A stretch of DNA of 64,000 bases from contig NC_030856.1 in assembly GCF_000208745.1 (NCBI RefSeq), positions 6,334,946 through 6,398,945 of the forward strand, given 5' to 3'. Of this stretch, positions 53,569 to 64,000 are shown piece after piece (position 1 is the first letter of the stretch; each line of letters starts with the position of its first letter). The DNA is from Theobroma cacao. Taxonomy: Eukaryota > Streptophyta > Magnoliopsida > Malvales > Malvaceae. The notes below the pieces were generated by a model. The model did not search any database. It was not told the origin of the DNA and worked only from the letters and a program-made list of their open reading frames with translations. Made by a program: the position numbers and the translations under genes.

Positions 53569-54429
53569 GGTGGTTGAAGCAGAGGCGGAGAAGGAGAAGC
53601 GAGGGAATTTGAGAGCAGAGAAATGGAAATGGCGGAGCTTGGGAGTAAATGGAAGAGAGTGAGGTGTCAAGTGGCGTAGTTGTAATAATGCCATTCGGCT
53701 TGGGGGGTTTTTCGGTTTTTTCGGTTTTTTCGGTGTTCTTCTAGAGGGATCGGCTCGGCTCTCTTTGTTGGAGGGAGCTTGGTTTCAGCTATGGCGGCAA
53801 AGGATGAGATCGTCGAGATGGGCGGTTTCGATTTTGCCACGTCGTCTTCATTCCTAAAATTTGGATATTATGATTTTCTTTCAATAAAATTTTTATTGCA
53901 ATAAGGTATTGTCTTAATAATAAGAGTAATTTATTTATTTAATTCGTTTTTTCCTTGTACTTTATATAATAGTAATGCTATATATATAGTTGAAGATTAA
54001 TTAATTATGATCTAATTTTTGCTCGGTCCAATTCCAAAATAAGCCAATTCTTTTTATTTTCTACATTTAATTGTATTAAAATAAATAAATAAATAAATAC
54101 ATATCAATAATATTAAACTATCCATAATAAATAGTCAAAATATTTTACTTTTGGAGTTTTCTAATAATTATATTCATGTATTGAATTAAATAATAAAGAT
54201 ACGTATTCTATGTTCGAACAAATGTATTTAACTTTCTCTTCTTCTTTTTATTGAGAAAACTTAAAATTGGTGAATTATGTCGTTGGAAGGATAAAACTCT
54301 ATTAAATTGAATTCAAGTCCATTATTTGACTCATTCTGTTTGAGTTTATATTGAATTGGTTCTTTATCATGTTACAAAACAAAGGCACTAATAAGATAAT
54401 ATATGATTTTGCCTTCGTTAAGAAAATTC
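53569..54429. promoter_or_regulatory. Putative DJ-1 promoter and intergenic DNA
   Basis: The 250 bp before the start codon are relatively GC-rich, with a TCGGTTTTT triplicate (53710-53735), and part of this region is conserved in relic A. A short open frame at 53791 (MAAKDEIVEMGGF...) of about 38 codons lacks support. Beyond 53860 the DNA is AT-rich with no gene seen. Confidence 0.4.
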
Positions 54430-55779
54430 AGGTGAATTTTGAATATTGATGCACAACAATTTGGAAAATAGTGATGACCATTGATAGTAAGTACTGAATA
54501 TGGTCTCCATATGTTTATATGCAACAATTCAAAAGGCATACTTGTAGTTTTTTATTTTTTATTTTTTGAAGGTAGGCATATTGGTAGATTGAATGTGAAT
54601 AGGAAACGATAATCTTTCCTTGTTAGCCAAAGGGCATATTTCACATGAAACACTTGGACAATTGTGTTGAATTACTTGTATTGTAGCTAATGAAGTATGT
54701 TCTAAACTAAGTACTTGTTTAATTTGATTTTTTTTCAACTTATTTATCTCTTAAACATAAAAATCGAATTAAATAGGATTTTGAGAAATTTAAAAAAAAT
54801 CTAAAAAAATGAGCTTTCTCATCTATTATTTTAAAAGCACATTAGTTTTTCAGGAGAATTTTTCTTTTTCTCCAAAAATTTCTCATCTATTACAAATAAT
54901 CCCAACATTACCTTTTATAGTAATTTTAATTAAAATTAAAACTTATATAAGTTATTTTGCCAAACAGCTTATCTAAAAAAAAATTAATAAAAGTAAATTT
55001 ATCAAACAGTTTTAACTTAATTTTAAAAGTTATTTTTTATAATAATTTTATAATAATTTTTAAAACTAAAAAAAAAAAGGCCAAACAAGCTCTAAAATGT
55101 CAAATATCAAAATATGAGTTGATTTCCTGAATTATGAAATGTGAATCAATGAACACAATGTAATTTTGCTTAGTTTGTGTGAGCTTATTAACAAAAATTA
55201 AACTGAACTTGAAAGATGAAACACAAAGCACATTTTGTAAGGTTAAAAAGGATATCAATCTAACCATTTCTATGTGTGTGACTAAAGTCCTAGTACTGTT
55301 AGGCAGTTGCACAAACATGCTATGAACTGGTTCAACGTATGCAAAGGAATTCAAACAATAGGATATATGATATGATGCACTAGTATCAATGATTTCTAAC
55401 TATGATTAATAACATAAGCATTCATGTTCATTGGCTCATCAATCATTGTATTTTGTGCATTTAAGCAAAATGAGTTAGTAATCATACCATTTAATGTTGA
55501 ATTTTCTAGTGAGGCTTTCTACTAGTGAGTGTTTGATGAAGGAGGATCATCATCGAAGCTTCTTGCTTGCTCATTGATAACTGACATGAGTTTATGTATC
55601 TAATTCTTAATGAGTGATAATCAAAAGACATGGTGTTGATAGTGGCATCCTCATTTTATTTTGGTTGTGAAGTGGAAATGACACTGTTCACTAATGAGAT
55701 AGGCTTCCTAAAATTGTTCTTGCCTAATGAATTTAAATTAGTAGGAATTCTATTAGCTTGTAACACTTTTTTTTTTTAG

Positions 55780-57868
55780 GGTCTATTTGGTAACTGTAAA
55801 ATAAGTTGATGAAGGAAAATGTTTTACGTGTAAACTATTTTATTAAAAAATTTAACATTTTTTATTGTTTGGATAAACTGTCGATAATATTTTCGATTGT
55901 TTAGATTGTCTTGTGAAAAATATTTTCCACTATTATTTTCAAAAGAAATTATCTTCAAAATAAAATTAAGAAATATTATAATCTAAAAAAACAATACCTT
56001 ACTAATTTAATTAAACTTAACAAATATTATTCAAATACAATAGAAAAAAGAGAGGAAAGATTACTCAAATTACATACATTTAAAAAAAAAACTTTTTTTT
56101 GAGTGATTAACTATAATTAACTAATTTTGAGCAAAATCAGTTTTATTATCAACTCCTTCTTCATTAACTTCAATTAAGACTTTTGAAAGATTTTGATGAT
56201 AGAGTGATCTGCCAGAGCTCATTCTATCCTTTATTTTTTCTCAAACAATATATTTTAGAATTGAAACAGGATCCACATTTCAATCAAACATTTGAGAAGG
56301 AAGTGTAAATTGGGAAATAGAAACCCATCTGCCCATAAAGAAAAGGAAGATAAATAAAGAAATGAGGAAAAAAGAAAGAGAGTGGGAGGTGCAGACCACT
56401 GGTGGTCGCTGCAATAGGATAAGAGACACGGTTTTGATAGCAAAAAAGGAGAAAAAAAGAAAGAAAAAAAAGGTTGCTGGTTAAGAAGACTTGTGATCAA
56501 TGGCGGAATCAGGATTTTGCGTTGGAAGGTGAAGAGTCGAAGAAAATGTCTATAAAACAATCATATTAGAAGTTTAATATTTGATAAAGATATAAAGAAA
56601 ATTAGATGAAAAAAGTTCATATGAAAATTATACAAATAAATCTTGAAAATTATTCAATAAAATTAATCTTAATAATTTACTTAAAAAAATTAACTAGTAT
56701 AATTATAAATAATTTAATAACGACAATAATCTCAATTTCTATATAAACTTAATAACAAACAAAAATTAACAAATATATTAACATCTCAATAGGAAGCAAT
56801 TTCTTAAAAAATATTAAGAGCTATCAATAAACAATTCAATAGAAAAGTAATTTCTTAAAATTAATCATAAAAATTAAATATAATATCAATAAACAGTTTA
56901 ATGAAAAAGCAATCCCGAATAAAAAACTTAATGGTTCACAAAAATCTAAACAAAAAAAAAACAAATAATTTGTAAGAAAGAAATCAAGCAATCTCTAAAT
57001 CAAAAAGTAATAGTTAATTTTAGGTACTTAATCAAATCCTTATTTTGTTGCTTTCAACAAAAAATGACTAAGATGGTAAATCCTAAATCAAAATCACCAA
57101 GTAGTAATTATAAAATAAACAAAAATTTTAAAGTTGAAAATATTAAAAATAAAATAAGTACATAAATTAAACTTACCAATTATTATGACATGAAAATTGA
57201 ATCATTGACTAAAGGTCTTTTACACAAAGAATGCTGACAAGTAAAAAAAAAACGTAAAAAAAAATGACTTTTTAGTTTCTACATACGTTTTGGAGGAGTA
57301 TGGTTTAGGAATAATTCTATTGTAATATATTTTATTTTTATCCTATTAAAATTAGTTGTTGATTAATTATTGTAGGGCATCTCACCAAATAAAAAATTAT
57401 TGTATAGACAAAATTATAAAATTCTAAAAAAATAAAAATATATTAGAAAAATTTTAAAATTTTTATAAAGGCAAAATTATAAAATTTCAAAAGAAAAAAA
57501 GTAAATTATAAAATTGTTTGGGGGCCCCCTAGCCCCCTAGCCCCCTTCCTCTTCGCCTCTGCTTGCGATGCTGGTAGCAACGAGGAGGAATAAAAAGTAA
57601 CAGATCAAGTGGGAGAGAAAATGGATTGGGACATGGAAGGTCACGACACAAGGAGGGGAGAGGAAGAAGAAGGTCAGGCCAATCGGACAGAGAGGGAGCT
57701 TGTGTTTTGGAAATTATTTTATGCTTTTTCAGGACGTAAAACAATTTACAGAGTCAACAGTTTATTTTCCATTAATTTCGTAAAAAAATTTACTTTCTGA
57801 ATGCATTTTCACTTAACCAAACATTCAAAGATACTGAAAATATTTTTTGAAAAATATTTTCTTGCTTT
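55780..57868. mobile_element. Insertion splitting the copia gag region
   Basis: Gag homology stops at 57869 and resumes at 55775, so the intervening 2.1 kb was inserted. Its ends are weakly inverted (TTTGGTAACTGTAAAATAAG on the left; TTTGGTTAAGTGAAAATGC on the minus strand near the right end). It carries the hAT-like element 56498-57561 inside. Type not determined; no transposase seen. Confidence 0.4.
56498..57561. mobile_element. hAT-like non-autonomous element, nested
   Basis: Left end CAATGGCGGAATCAGG, right end (minus strand) CAGAGGCGAAGAGGAAGG, in the style of hAT termini starting CAGTGGCGGA. It is flanked by 8-bp target duplications CTTGTGAT (56490-56497) and CTTGCGAT (57562-57569), seven of eight identical. 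A run GGGGGCCCCCTAGCCCCC lies at the right end. Interior AT-rich, no transposase. Confidence 0.65.
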
Positions 57869-59300
57869 CCACGCTGACTCTTAGTGTGACCAGTTTTACC
57901 ATAATGATTACACAACATATCACCTTTAGTTTTTTTTTTTTTTTTCATCAACAGAACTTACCATAGCAAAGCCTCAATGAGAGGTTGTGATTGCAGACGT
58001 AAAGCTCTTTGTGATTCTTCTCTTAATATCAAGTTATAATGTAACTCGTCCAATAAGGAAAAAGACTTCAGCATCACAATTTGAGATCTCGAAGCATCAT
58101 ATATTTCCTTAAATCCATTTAAAAATCTAAAGACATTGTCTTTTTGGCACCGGTCAACACCCTCTTGGAAGCAACTTTGATTACATTTACGATGGTGATA
58201 ATGAGGTAAAAGCCTTGATTACTTTCTTGAAATAGACATCAACAGCTCTTGTACCTTTAGAGATGTTTGACAGAAAAAATTAAAAGCTTCATATCTTGAC
58301 ATCGTTGGACTTAGAGAATCTTCTATTTAACGTGTTTTAAATCTGTGATGTCGAATTCATATTGAAAACGATTGAGGCAATTATTGGTAAAATACACTCC
58401 AGTAACCATAGGTGGAGGGAGGGGGGCTAATAGGAGCCCCTGCCTCCTCCAAATGTTGAAAATTTTATATATTTTTTCTTTTACTTTAAAATTTTATTTT
58501 TATTTTTAAAATTTTTTATAATTTTATCTCTTCAAATATTAAATTTTTCATTTTCGTCTTTTCAAACCTAAAATCTTAACTTCGTGCCATTGCTAGTAAC
58601 CATGCCACAATTGAATTGCTACATCTTGTTCATGGCATGTGGAAATCATCAGTAACCTTAGGCTCCGATATTATCCCATCAATGAAACCTAACTTGTTTT
58701 TGATTAATAGTACCAATAGATAAGATCAATTTCAGAAAGCATAATTATTTAAGGTGAGTTTGAGGTTTATATCTATTGATCCATGGTGATCGAAATTATG
58801 CAAGAAAAATGGTGAATAAAAGTTATCAAGAGGTGAGATGATCAATTATGAGTTCGATGAAATTGCCATTAAAAAAATTCCAAGAATCAATTCCATCAAT
58901 TGAAAATTTTTTTGAGAAATTGTGCAAGAATAGTAACAGAGAACCCTAGAATTTTTAACTCTACTCTAATACCATGTAAAAGAAAAGTTACAGAGAGGAG
59001 AAATTGAGTTAAAGATTAATAGAACTACTGCTTATTTCATTGATCATCAACTAATTACAAAGGAAATTTATTTACCCGCCAAGGAATTCATTATACAGAA
59101 CAAGTCAAAAAAGAAAAGATAACTAACTTCCCAACTTTTTGCACTGTTACGCTATCTAATTACAAATTCTACCCGTAACTTTCTCTAACTAATCAGTCTA
59201 AAGTCACGTGCATAAACTATTTGCCTTTGAATTGGTTGAATTTATTTATGTTAAAAACCCACTACTTGATATATTGTGCAATCTCGACTGTTAAATGCAT

Positions 59301-59799
59301 GAGTTGATGTATCAAGGAAGACATGGGAGAAAATGGCAAGCCTATTTCTAGAATTTTTACGTATTAATTAATGTTAATGGATAAGATAAATAATCCAATC
59401 CACTAATAAAATTATAACATGATGAATATTATTTTCGAAAGTAAACAAAGTTCCTAATCAAGCAATTCAATTAGGAACATGTCATTTATTACACAGTGAT
59501 TGTCAACTTTCAAAATTGGGCATAAATAATATAAAGAAATCATAAAAAAACCTAACCCACCATAGCATATTCTTTAGTGGATCTCTTGTTATTCCTAATT
59601 TGACAATTTAATATAATTTGTTTTGAAGATTGAATAATTTTTTTATTTAAAATTTTTATATACTAAAAAGGAAAAATCATGCAAGGCAAGCTTACCCATT
59701 TTCCATAACAAGAGAAATAGTAAGATTTCATCAAGTTATTATTATCAATACATATATAAACCTTATTTACTTATATTATGTGCTTTGAAATATTGAATA
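59301..59799. other. AT-rich intergenic stretch, no gene seen
   Basis: No open frame, repeat boundary or RNA gene could be supported between the copia relic and the leader that follows. Confidence 0.4.
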
Positions 59800-60253
59800 A
59801 AAGACACAGCAAAAAAGATTAGTAAAAAGAATAATAAAAAAGGGAGTGACGAAAGCTAAGTGCGCAGGGAGAGAAGTACAAATAACATGACATATACACT
59901 CACATGGAGGAGTGTAGAGAGAGAAAGAAAGGAAGAGAAAGAGAACGGGGCCTTCTCTCTCTCTCTCTCTTTTTTTTTACATTGCCATCTGTTATATTGG
60001 GGAGCACTATTCGGGTTTTTCAAAGCCTCTCAGTTTAAAAACTGAGGGGGCTTAGGTCCTTTGCATTTTAAGCTGATGAAGCCGAAGGAAAAAAGAAAGA
60101 AGGAAAACCCATTTTTGTGCCTTTTTAAAGCTTTCTATTAAGATTCTCTCTTTTTTGAGATAAACCCATTTTAGTTTTTCAACTCTTGAACCCTAGATTA
60201 AAGTTTGTTCCTTGATCTACTTTTGCATGTTGATCAGAACATGCATTGTAAAG
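59800..60253 (+). promoter_or_regulatory. Probable 5' leader exon of an unidentified plus-strand gene
   Basis: Features typical of a plant promoter and leader: a GA-rich then (CT)n tract (59915-59981), a strong hairpin at 60023-60053, a short upstream ORF (ATG 60076, MKPKEKRKKENPFL...), and a donor-like AAAG/GTGAGC at 60253/60254 followed by a T-rich intron-like stretch. No coding exon was recognised in the rest of the window, so the gene is not identified. It could also be a non-coding transcript. Confidence 0.35.
60023..60053 (+). other. Hairpin in the putative leader
   Basis: CTCAGTTT pairs with AAACTGAG across a two-base centre, and flanking AAGCC pairs with GGCTT, giving about 13 paired bases with one small bulge. 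Confidence 0.5.
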
Positions 60254-63200
60254 GTGAGCTCTTTTTGTTTTGTTTTTTTGGATAAAGTTTTGAAAGTTTG
60301 GGTGTTTGGTATTGGATGAATGCATGTGAAGTTTTGTGATTGTGGCTTCTTTGGTTTTGATCTGCATCTTGTTTGGTTTTCTGGGTCCTCGTATATTTTG
60401 GATTTTGATTTCATTTAGCATTTCTTGTGATTTTCTTTTCTTTTTTTGCTGGACTTTTCTTTTCTAAAGTTTCAGATTTTTTTCGGATTTGTTTGGTGTT
60501 GTTTTTTTTTTTTTTTGAATTCAGGTTATATATGTTTGATACATAATAACTTGTGATGAAAAATTGAAAATTTTGGCTCCTATAAAAAATAAAAAAAATT
60601 CAAATTTGCAATCATTGTTACTTTTAACTTGTGTATGACTGAGTTCTGCAATTCCAGGTAAATGAGATAAATTAAATATATAAGGGGTTAAACCAGGGAA
60701 GGTTAAGTATGTGTTTTGTAGGATAGATGTTAGTAGTTTTTAGTAGAGGAAAGCATACTGGAGATGCAGACTGGGGAAACACCTGGTTGCTAGTTTATAG
60801 TGCAAGTGCATTTCTTTATTGATTCTGTTCTGAATTTGGATTTTTGTTGCACTCAGAGTATGAGTAGTTCGATTTTCTTTGTTTTCTATATCTTTCATGA
60901 GGTACGGCTTGGCTTGTTTTATGTGTGAGCAGAAAGTAGGAGGTTAGTTGTTAGTTTTGAAATGTAGGCGAATATTCTAATTTCATAACTGCATGCGTAG
61001 TAATTGCAACGAAGATCCAAAGGTGCACGAAAATAGAGGAAAAGACATCGAACTAAAATGGTTTGGAGTTGAATTTTTTGTGTCAAATGGAATTTTGGGC
61101 AATTTTGGTGGTGGTGGGGTCATTGAAGCTGAATTTTGTCGCTTTTAAATCTACTCTTTCTGGTGCAACATTGCGGGGAGAAAGAAAAAGAAGAGTGGTG
61201 GGGAGATCCATTAAAAGCTTGATGAAAGAGTACAATAATTAGTGCATGTTTATGTTAAGTTGATAATACAGCTAATCTTTTGAAATCTTTATTTATGGCA
61301 CAAATTTGTCAAGAGCACACATATGATACGGGGAAAAGTTTTAAAAATCCCTTGATAGAATGATTTATGTATTTTAAGAAGTCATTACAATAGTTGTACT
61401 GGAAGTTTCCTGTATGTAACATGGAGCATTAACCATAGGTACAGCTAGATGTACATTCATAAACAATATGGTGTTGCTGCATCCCATATGGGGAGAAAAT
61501 AGTAATTCTAGAAAATTAACTTTAATGGTATTGATTGAAAGGTAACATCATTCATATAAATTAACTGGTATTAGACAAGTGGAATGGTTGATGCATTTGT
61601 ACCTTTCTGATTGAAGGCAATTATCACTTGAAGGCTATTTTGGTGCATCTTGTCTTTGAAAATATGGCAGCATTTGCAGCAAACTGTCAAGCAGGAATTA
61701 GATCATGGCTAATCATATACTTCGATGGCTTGTTGTTCCCTACACTACCTGGTGGGATGCAAAAATTCCATGAGCATAGTCGAATCTTTACTGCATGTCT
61801 ATTCAAGCAAACATGTTTATTTTATAATTCAATGTTAGTTTCTTTATTTGTGTTTAAATGACATCGCCAATACACAATCATATAAGTGTAGTCTTTGCAT
61901 TCCTCTGGAAGTGGATGGAATCCTTAGCTTTGTCTTACGTTAAAGGTTGGTTCATGATCACGACGTGCTACAACACATTGTAAAAGTAAGATACAGATAG
62001 AGAAAGAGAGCAATAATGTTATTCTCCTTATTTTATTGTTGTTTGTTTTAGTTTCCTATACCTTAGCTGCTGTTACTTTGCTATTTGTCATGCTGGTTCA
62101 GTGTAGACATTGCTGTTTATTTATATCCTGAAACCTTGAGTTCAGTTGAGAATGTGAGATTTCCATCTTTCTTTTCTTCTAAAGGCACAAATAAGAGAGG
62201 AACAAGGAGCAAATAATTCAGATATAATGTGTATATGAGTTTAGGTGTTCATGTTTTCAATTGGTGATTTGACATTAGCTTAGGTTGTAGTAAATCATAA
62301 ATCTGATACCCAAGTGGTTATGGCTGTGGATGATCTTGTTGTTAGTAAATAACAATTTTAATGTTTTCTTCATAACATGATTTGAAGGTAATCGATTATG
62401 GTCTGTTATTGTTATCCATTTATCTTTTGTTCCATATATTTTTCTCGAAGACTGATTTTTTTTTTTTAGCAAAAGAAAACTGTGAAGGTGCTATTGGTTG
62501 ATATTATTGTTAATATTCTACTTTTTAATTAAGTGATGTCAATGCGGATAAACTTTTTGGCAGTGGATACAAAAAAAAAAAAAAAACAAAAAATCAAACA
62601 CCATTGGTGTTGCAAGATGTTGAGCTTACATGAAAGAGAGATTCCATTCATGTCAGTTTGACATTTAAGTATTTTATAGCTCTCATATTTGTGACTGTTT
62701 TAGTCAGGACTAAGCCAAAGATGAACAAGTTGAACCTTTGCAAATGTTCTTTATTCCCAAGCTATGAAGATGAGAAACATGCGTTTTGTTATTGCAACCA
62801 GATTTCATTTATGGAAAAGTTGGGGTTTTCGGACATCATTTTAATTACTGGGGAGGAAACTTTTTGTAGTTTTCTTTTGTACTGTCTTATATTGTTCCTT
62901 CATTTGGAAAATAAGCATCTACTTTATTGCATGCCTTTAGGTTGTTTCTCTCTTTGGTATCTCTTTATGATTTCTTCTATTTGGTGACTTATGGCCTGCT
63001 TTATTTGGCACATTTATGGTTTTGTCTGCATTGACTTTAATGTTCATTTATGCTATTATATTATAGAAGAATTTGTAAATCTCTCCATATCCCTCAAAGT
63101 TTAGGATTCCTTTTATGGTTTTAAGATTATTGTAGATTTATATAAACTCTTACGCGTGGTGCATATGCATGCATCATGTCTATCTTTAAATTTCTTAACT

Positions 63201-64000
63201 TTGGGATTAATATGTTATTTTATCGACTTTCATATTCTAATATTCACTTGTGCATTAGTGGAGGTGTCTCTTATCTTTGAAATGGTTTGCAATGCTTCAT
63301 GCAGGCATAGAAGTTTTTGTTTAAGTGTTTATGGTTTAGTATTCTAGATGTGCATCATTGATTTGGTTTAACTGATAATGATTGTTTATGTAGATGTCTC
63401 TATCAATTATATGGTGGCATGAACTTAAGTGTTTTTTCTATTTATGTTTTCTCTTATCTGTCATGCTCATGCAATTATCTGTAGCTTATGAACAGAGAGT
63501 CTTTCCCTTTTCTGTTCTTTCCTTTCTAAAGTAATGTTTTGTCATAGTTGATGACTCTTATTATAAATAAAGTTTTATAATTCTGATGGAAATGAAGAAT
63601 TTTGAAATGAAGTGTAAGATAAGAAATAGAGGTTCTTGATAAATTAGATTGAGCATTTGGAGCAAATTAGAGAAGTTTATATTGGCATCACCTTGACCTC
63701 AGCCATGGCATGCCTTTCTTTTCCTTGTGATAATTCATATTTATTGTTGGAAGTTGGAATATAAATCAATTAGTTTTCTTTTTCCTTGTTTTTAGGTTGA
63801 CTTGCTAGTAATAGGAGTCTCATATAAAAGTACTGTTCTAGTTCATCTTTCTATCCTTTATTTCAATTCAAGAGTGCTTTTTGTTGAAGAGGTTTTCATG
63901 GCATGCAGTTTATTGAGCGAACTTTATAAATCCTGCAATTTTCAAACAAGTGGCATCCAAAATGCATAAAATGTGCCTTTTAAATAAGAGTGAAATATGA
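60254..64000. other. Intron-like or intergenic DNA, no coding evidence
   Basis: T-rich on the plus strand, like plant intron sequence. Open frames such as 61628-61861 and 62658-62987 have no family motifs and no plausible splice context. A poly-A run lies near 62571-62586. No RNA gene seen. Confidence 0.4.

Larger units (their letters stand above)
54430..59300 (-). mobile_element. Degraded Ty1/copia element (minus strand) with nested insertions
   Basis: Read on the minus strand from the right: an LTR-like end (about 59300-58975), a primer-binding site TGGTATTAGAGTAG (58974-58961), gag with FLNGFKEIYDASRSQIV and HYNLILREESQR (about 58140-58000), a zinc-knuckle remnant CNHYGKTGHT (about 57910), then after an interruption NRIPTNLNSLGKNNFRKP (about 55750-55680), a protease-region segment VQLPNSTRTLVTHIEMVRLI (55320-55250) and CEICPLANKERLSFP (about 54640-54590) from the pre-integrase zinc region. 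Reverse transcriptase is absent, frames are heavily broken, and no 3' LTR was seen. An old relic. Confidence 0.7.

Noticed and set aside
53791..53910. Short plus-strand ORF beginning MAAKDEIVEMGGF
   Set aside because: About 38 codons, no recognised family and no splice continuation; the second half is AT-rich translation.
56255..57744. Minus-strand frames 56255-56560 and 57529-57744
   Set aside because: Low-complexity Phe/Ser/Leu or Pro-rich translations of transposon sequence.
62658..62987. 109-codon plus-strand frame
   Set aside because: Composition typical of T-rich intron DNA (Phe, Leu, Ile, Cys); no motif or supporting splice sites.

Overview
The window is nuclear DNA of a flowering plant: AT-rich, with intron-rich genes (GT-AG introns), degraded LTR retrotransposons and fold-back MITEs. 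Gene content fits a core eudicot, possibly Malvaceae (for example cacao); the species is an inference, since no marker sequence is present.

Layout from left to right. (1) 1-9285: AT-rich flank with a MITE, then an intact 13-exon gene (+) for a Tat-SF1/CUS2-type splicing factor. (2) 9550-9800: a minus-strand relic of an ABCF (GCN20-type) ATPase. (3) 11623-14662: TPS1, a complete 7-exon terpene synthase (551 aa). (4) 15384-23744: a Ty3/gypsy element on the minus strand that has lost protease and reverse transcriptase and carries an antisense plant-mobile-domain pseudogene. (5) 23770-25563: broken pieces of two DJ-1 copies, a MITE with five tandem hairpins, and a lone terpene-synthase exon. (6) 25564-27945: a second copy of the last two Tat-SF1 exons and of the ABCF relic. 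(7) 29308-35206: TPS2, broken by a 2.9-kb solo LTR in intron 5 and by a Ty1/copia element in exon 7. (8) 35202-45399: that copia element (SIRE/Maximus-like) with gag, pol and an extra 3' ORF. (9) 46270-48980: TPS3, six intact exons but no exon 1. (10) 49966-53568: an intact minus-strand DJ-1/PfpI gene of 8 exons. (11) 54430-59300: an old minus-strand Ty1/copia relic containing a nested hAT-like element. (12) 59800-64000: the probable 5' leader and first intron of an unidentified plus-strand gene.

The order Tat-SF1, ABCF, TPS, DJ-1 recurs in pieces, so a unit of this composition was tandemly duplicated at least once and then eroded by deletion and retrotransposition. One duplication joint is visible at base resolution near 25563. 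The most notable points are: all three terpene synthases lack the active-site tryptophan usual in plant class I enzymes; the gypsy element carries an antisense mobile-domain gene; the copia element looks like a recombinant between two insertions; and a transposon carries a hairpin array. Exon boundaries were set by hand from splice signals and frame continuity, without alignment tools.
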